12,819 nucleotides of DNA from Synechococcales cyanobacterium PMM_0073 (GTDB lineage Bacteria; Cyanobacteriota; Cyanobacteriia; Elainellales; Elainellaceae), in contig CASBQH010000013.1 of the NCBI GenBank assembly GCA_949127695.1, positions 1 to 12,819 on the forward strand. Direction: 5' to 3'. Below the pieces are notes generated by a model that worked only from the letters and a program-made list of their open reading frames with translations, was not told the origin of the DNA and searched no databases. Shown here in pieces: positions 12,731-12,819 of this stretch. Position 1 is the stretch's first letter. Every line of letters begins with the position of its first letter. A program made the position numbers and the translations under genes.

Positions 12731-12779
12731 AAGGCTCCTAGATGCCGCTCTGGGAGCCTTCTTGCTGGGAGCCTTTTTT
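12731..12779 (+). terminator. Intrinsic terminator of dps with duplicated right arm
   Basis: AAGGCTCC (12731-12738) can pair with GGAGCCTT at 12753-12760 or with the copy at 12768-12775. The second copy runs directly into a six-T tract (12774-12779), the classical terminator form. CTGGGAGCCTT is a direct repeat (12750-12760 and 12765-12775). Confidence 0.8.
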
Positions 12780-12786
12780 CTGTCTG

Positions 12787-12819
12787 TCAGCCCTGCAAAA
12801 CTTTCCAGCAGTCGCGCGC
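12787..12819 (-). CDS. Possible 3' end of a converging gene (cut by edge)
   Basis: On the minus strand the frame from the window edge reads ARDCWKVLQG and then TGA (12789-12787). It would converge on dps with the terminator between. Ten residues are too few to identify anything, and this may be chance. Confidence 0.22.
   Translation of the reverse strand, partial: ARDCWKVLQG

Noticed and set aside
1..12819. Mobile element, prophage, tRNA or rRNA genes
   Set aside because: No transposase, integrase, phage structural protein, terminal repeats or cloverleaf-like sequence was seen on either strand.

Overview
The window looks like ordinary chromosomal DNA from a cyanobacterium, probably a filamentous Leptolyngbya/Oscillatoriales-type organism of moderate GC. 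The grounds are the protein families: a thylakoid-lumen-type pentapeptide protein, a DUF4168 secreted protein, a cyanobacterial-style DciA with a zinc ribbon, a SPOR protein, a four-CBS sensor array, and several small proteins that look restricted to cyanobacteria. One HIP1 octamer (GCGATCGC, 10705-10712) is present. The lineage is an inference; no rRNA or tRNA is present to fix it.

Layout. 1-416 (minus) is the N-terminal part of an ATP-dependent DNA ligase, cut by the window edge. 417-688 has no gene but holds a short direct-repeat cluster. 689-1201 (plus) is an exported pentapeptide-repeat protein. 1255-4413 is a minus-strand run of five genes with loose spacing: a four-CBS protein, a DUF433 protein, a ChaC-like gamma-glutamylcyclotransferase, a small conserved-looking protein, and a 69-residue unrecognised protein with a good ribosome binding site. 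This run is divergent from 4671-5018 (plus), a ribbon-helix-helix regulator followed by a strong terminator hairpin. 5213-6055 (plus) carries a DUF4168 secreted protein and an 86-residue protein. These converge on a minus-strand pair, dciA (replicative helicase loader) followed 10 bp later by an MBOAT O-acyltransferase (8279-6065). dciA is divergent, across about 350 bp, from a long Pro/Ala-rich membrane protein with a C-terminal SPOR domain (8632-10173). Then come a doubtful small ORF, a membrane GT2 glycosyltransferase with a TTG start (10582-12060), and a Dps ferritin-like protein (12153-12692) with a terminator. The last 33 bases may be the 3' end of a converging minus-strand gene.

How the genes relate. 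Most are unrelated single-gene units: DNA repair and replication (ligase, DciA, Dps), envelope and surface polymers (MBOAT, GT2, SPOR protein), glutathione metabolism (ChaC-like) and regulation (CBS, RHH). The tightest coupling is dciA with the MBOAT gene. I see no phage, insertion sequence, CRISPR array or defence cassette. The items most worth a second look are the 69-residue gene with its divergent RHH regulator, the symmetric 12-bp inverted repeat in the dciA/SPOR intergenic region, the triplicated start region of dciA, and the slippage-type 12-bp tandem repeats in both divergent genes.
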